Source of the DNA: Ignavibacteriota bacterium
GTDB taxonomy: Bacteria > Bacteroidota > Ignavibacteria > UBA10030 > SZUA-254
Reading direction: 5' to 3'
Assembly (NCBI GenBank): GCA_016191715.1
Contig: JACPVN010000001.1
Location: 1-14,540 of the forward strand
DNA length: 14,540 nt
Made by a program: the position numbers and the translations under genes. Below the pieces are notes generated by a model. That model searched no databases and had not been told where the DNA came from. It saw only the letters and a list, made by a program, of their open reading frames with translations. Positions 13,267-14,540 of the stretch are shown here, piece by piece. How positions within the stretch are numbered: position 1 is the first letter of the stretch; each line of letters starts with the position of its first letter.

Positions 13267-13621
13267 CATTGTTTCCAGCCAGCCCGTCATCGTCTCCGAC
13301 CCGCTCGCCATTGTTTACATCCATCTGCCATTGTGTCATACTGGTTTATTAATGTTTGCTCTCAGTCCGTCAGTGCTTAAACTTAACCCAACAATGTTTC
13401 CTCTCGATTCTGCAATGCTTGAAAATCGTTCGCTATTGTTTGATGCAACTACTCATTGTTTTCCTCAAATTCACCATTGTTCAATTCTAATTCCGCATTG
13501 TTTCTTCCTAACCATACAATGTTAGAATCATCTTCACTGTTGCTTCAAAAAGATTCATCAATGTTTCACATCAGGTAACCATTGTTTTCTTTCATTGCAT
13601 CTCTGTTCCTTCGACCATTCA
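13267..13621. repeat. Seventeen-unit array with 21-nt period, core CAWTGTTT
   Basis: Core octamers start at 13267, 13288, 13309, 13329, 13350, 13371, 13392, 13413, 13434, 13454, 13475, 13496, 13517, 13538, 13559, 13580 and 13601. Steps are 21 nt except two of 20. Typical cores are CATTGTTT, CAATGTTT and CAATGCTT; the remaining 13 nt vary, but the last heptamer tends to NNTTCNN. The 20-nt units lose their base in the third heptamer. Seven-nt substructure is visible (21 = 3 x 7). It is too short in repeat and spacer for CRISPR, and the 20-nt units break any reading frame. Function unknown. Confidence 0.92.
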
Positions 13622-13664
13622 CTATTGACCGTTGACCATTGACAATTCCCTACTCACCACTAAC
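13609..13664. repeat. Eight-unit 7-nt phased array (WATTGAC family)
   Basis: Eight heptamers in register: CTTCGAC, CATTCAC, TATTGAC, CGTTGAC, CATTGAC, AATTCCC, TACTCAC, CACTAAC. All end in C. It overlaps the last unit of the 21-nt array without a phase change, and is followed by a looser stretch (13665-13708) with CCT-ending heptamers before the next long array. Confidence 0.88.
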
Positions 13665-13708
13665 CAATCCTATCGCCTATGTCCTGATACCCGCAACCCC
13701 TGCAACAC

Positions 13709-13869
13709 CATTGACAATTGACCGTTCTCCATTAACAATTGACTATTGACCGTTCACAATTCACTATTGACAATTCACTATTGACAATTCTCTGTTCACT
13801 ACTCACGACTCACTAATCACTAATAACTTGAAACTGAAAACCGACAACCACGAACCGCCAACCGTCAAC
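13709..13869. repeat. Twenty-three-unit 7-nt phased array with drifting consensus
   Basis: The 161 nt divide into exactly 23 heptamers. Position 7 is C in all 23, and position 6 is A in 21 of 23. The first five positions drift along the array: WATTG (for example AATTGAC, TATTGAC), then NATTC/NACTC (AATTCAC, GACTCAC), then NAATC, TGAAA and finally CGNCA (CGACAAC, CGCCAAC, CGTCAAC). No indels occur, whereas sequence outside positions 6-7 is free to change. Confidence 0.92.
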
Positions 13870-13879
13870 GAAAACAAAA

Positions 13880-13919
13880 AACCTCTACCATCCTGCTGAC
13901 ACACAGGACAATAGAGGTT
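13880..13919 (-). terminator. Strong minus-strand terminator with wobble-closed 16-bp stem
   Basis: On the minus strand, 13919-13904 and 13895-13880 form a continuous 16-bp stem (beginning AACCTCTA) around an 8-nt loop, followed by TTTTGTTTTC. Three central pairs are G-U in minus-strand RNA; in plus-strand RNA they would be mismatches. This identifies the minus strand as the transcribed one. No protein gene lies directly upstream on that strand. Confidence 0.82.
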
Positions 13920-13938
13920 ACAAACAAAAACAAAAAAA

Positions 13939-13972
13939 CCGACGTCCGAAACTCTATTGTCTCGTTGTCGGG
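13939..13972 (-). terminator. Second minus-strand hairpin with long T tract
   Basis: On the minus strand CCGAC (13972-13968) pairs with GTCGG (13943-13939). Inside, GAGAC can pair with GTTTC (one G-U). The hairpin is followed by TTTTTTTGTTTTTG. It stands about 20 nt before the stronger terminator, in tandem. Its interior ACAATAGAG is complementary to CTCTATTGT in that terminator, so the two could form alternative structures. Confidence 0.55.
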
Positions 13973-14003
13973 TAAGGTAAATGATATTGCGAATTACCTA
14001 ACC
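13971..14003. other. Inverted repeat GGTAAGGTAA/TTACCTAACC
   Basis: Ten-nt arms (13971-13980 and 13994-14003) match at nine positions around a 13-nt loop. The repeat lies just upstream, on the minus strand, of the tandem terminators and shares bases with the outer stem of the second one. Confidence 0.5.
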
Positions 14004-14231
14004 AGGCAAAAATACATAAATCACCATCCACGAACATTTCCCTTCATGTTCGCGAGAATATATTTTCAAAGAACGAAGCTGGTTAAGGATTCTTTTTTTG
14101 ATTGACCAAGTTTAATCAATTTCCTATTCAATGTCAAGCCTTTTCTGAAATATTTTTTATTTATTTTTTGACATAGTAAAACCTATGAATGAACATTTAG
14201 AGAATACTTCCGTATATCTTTTGTCGGCAAA

Positions 14232-14261
14232 TTGCCATAACAAGAAAAAATTACGTACTAT
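14232..14261 (+). promoter_or_regulatory. Possible promoter of the plus-strand sensor gene
   Basis: TTGCCA (14232-14237) and TACTAT (14256-14261) are spaced 18 nt apart, about 40 nt before the first candidate ATG. This fits a generic sigma-70 layout but matches are partial, and the group's promoter consensus may differ. Confidence 0.25.
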
Positions 14262-14298
14262 ACAATCAACCCGACAACACACTCACATTGGTCTGTGT

Positions 14299-14540
14299 AT
14301 GAAAATGAACTTCCGGCAACTTCATTCAAACAATAAATATCAACCTCCGATGTCACGCACGTACTTCTTCTTTGGTGCGAAGTTTCTTTTCGCGTTTGTT
14401 CTGCTTGTTTCTCCATCTCTTTTAGCGCAAATTGACAACCTCAACTTCGACCGACTCTCGCTCGAACAGGGACTCTCCCAAAGCAACATTCAATGGATTT
14501 TGCAAGACCGCTACGGCTTCATGTGGTTCAGCACGCAGGA
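14299..14540 (+). CDS. Two-component regulator propeller sensor (N-terminal part only)
   Basis: An open frame runs to the window edge (80 complete codons from 14299). After an N-terminal hydrophobic stretch (FFFGAKFLFAFVLLVSPSLLAQ) comes FDRLSLEQGLSQSNIQWILQ and DRYGFMWFSTQD. These are the hallmark of the first blade of two-component-regulator propellers (Reg_prop family), usually followed by a Y_Y_Y domain and a histidine kinase, often hybrid, or another output. The signal peptide would place the propeller in the periplasm as ligand-sensing domain. Start is uncertain: ATG at 14299, 14305 or 14350. The last gives the best signal peptide (26 residues before Q), but none has a clear ribosome binding site. 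The gene is divergent from everything else in the window. The output domain cannot be seen. Confidence 0.88.
   Translation, partial: MKMNFRQLHSNNKYQPPMSRTYFFFGAKFLFAFVLLVSPSLLAQIDNLNFDRLSLEQGLSQSNIQWILQDRYGFMWFSTQ

Larger units (their letters stand above)
13044..14298. other. Long non-coding region made largely of phased arrays and hairpins
   Basis: No gene is called in these 1255 nt. 13044-13113 is AT-rich and holds the ribosome binding site of the 228-residue gene. 13114-13869 is almost entirely phased repeats (8-nt, then 21-nt, then 7-nt). 13880-13972 holds two minus-strand terminator-like hairpins. 13973-14298 contains further hairpins (13971-14003; CGAACAT/ATGTTCG at 14031-14052) and AT-rich DNA leading to the plus-strand sensor gene. 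Short open frames at 13145-13339 (minus) and 13331-13525 (plus) are translations of the arrays. Confidence 0.75.

Noticed and set aside
13077..13352. 91-residue plus-strand frame with NTPSLQYSNTPSLQ repeats
   Set aside because: It is a direct translation of the 8-nt array read in three frames and has no start signal.
13145..13525. Short open frames on both strands in the arrays (13145-13339 minus; 13331-13525 plus)
   Set aside because: They translate the octamer and 21-nt arrays (for example VLEYWRDGVLE), and the 20-nt steps shift the frame, so protein-level selection is unlikely.
13267..13621. CRISPR array
   Set aside because: Repeats are only about 8 nt and degenerate, intervening segments 13 nt, and no cas genes are present; real CRISPR repeats are longer and nearly identical.
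13709..13800. Multiple TTGACA-like -35 promoter boxes
   Set aside because: TTGACA arises automatically when ATTGAC heptamers are followed by A; no -10 boxes lie at suitable spacing.

Overview
This window looks like a chromosomal segment from a member of the Bacteroidota/Ignavibacteriota (FCB) group. The clearest signs are two secreted proteins that end in a type IX secretion (T9SS) type A sorting domain with the YPNPFNP motif, and a two-component-regulator-propeller sensor at the right edge. Several genes carry AGGAG- or AAAGGA-like ribosome binding sites, which are uncommon in class Bacteroidia, so a deeper FCB lineage such as Ignavibacteria fits better. No taxonomic marker gene is present, so this placement is inference.

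Left part (1-11702), all on the minus strand. At the edge is the N-terminal 391 residues of a GAF/PAS sensor histidine kinase. Upstream of it on that strand lies a four-gene cluster read from 11702 down to 1354. It encodes two fibre-like proteins (649 and 933 residues) that share an almost identical N-terminal domain, then two large modular proteins (1279 and 563 residues) built from cohesin-like, dockerin-like and Ig-like modules and ending in T9SS sorting domains. Gaps are 54, 1 and 10 nt, the second with a stop/start arrangement that suggests translational coupling. A strong hairpin terminator follows at 1267-1296. The cluster reads as a cell-surface or extracellular assembly operon: two sorting-domain proteins able to make calcium-dependent contacts, plus two fibres.

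Middle and right part (11703-14298) is mostly non-coding and is the most unusual stretch. A 228-residue helical protein of unknown function (12357-13043, minus) sits between several strictly phased short-period arrays. Moving outward from the gene, both sides show an 8-nt array (consensus ACTCCANN) and then a 7-nt array (consensus WATTGAC, drifting). The left side also holds a 119-bp element with 16-bp perfect terminal inverted repeats and two internal 9-bp hairpins. The right side also holds a 17-unit array with a 21-nt period and conserved core CAWTGTTT. The 21-nt array runs into the 7-nt array without losing phase. A related 7/8-nt alternating array, present in both orientations, flanks the terminator at the end of the surface operon.

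Beyond the arrays, the minus strand carries two tandem hairpins with T tracts (13880-13972). Their sequences can also pair with each other, and no protein gene precedes them, so a small RNA or attenuator is possible. At the right edge a plus-strand gene begins, encoding a signal peptide followed by the start of a regulator propeller, typical of hybrid one/two-component sensors.
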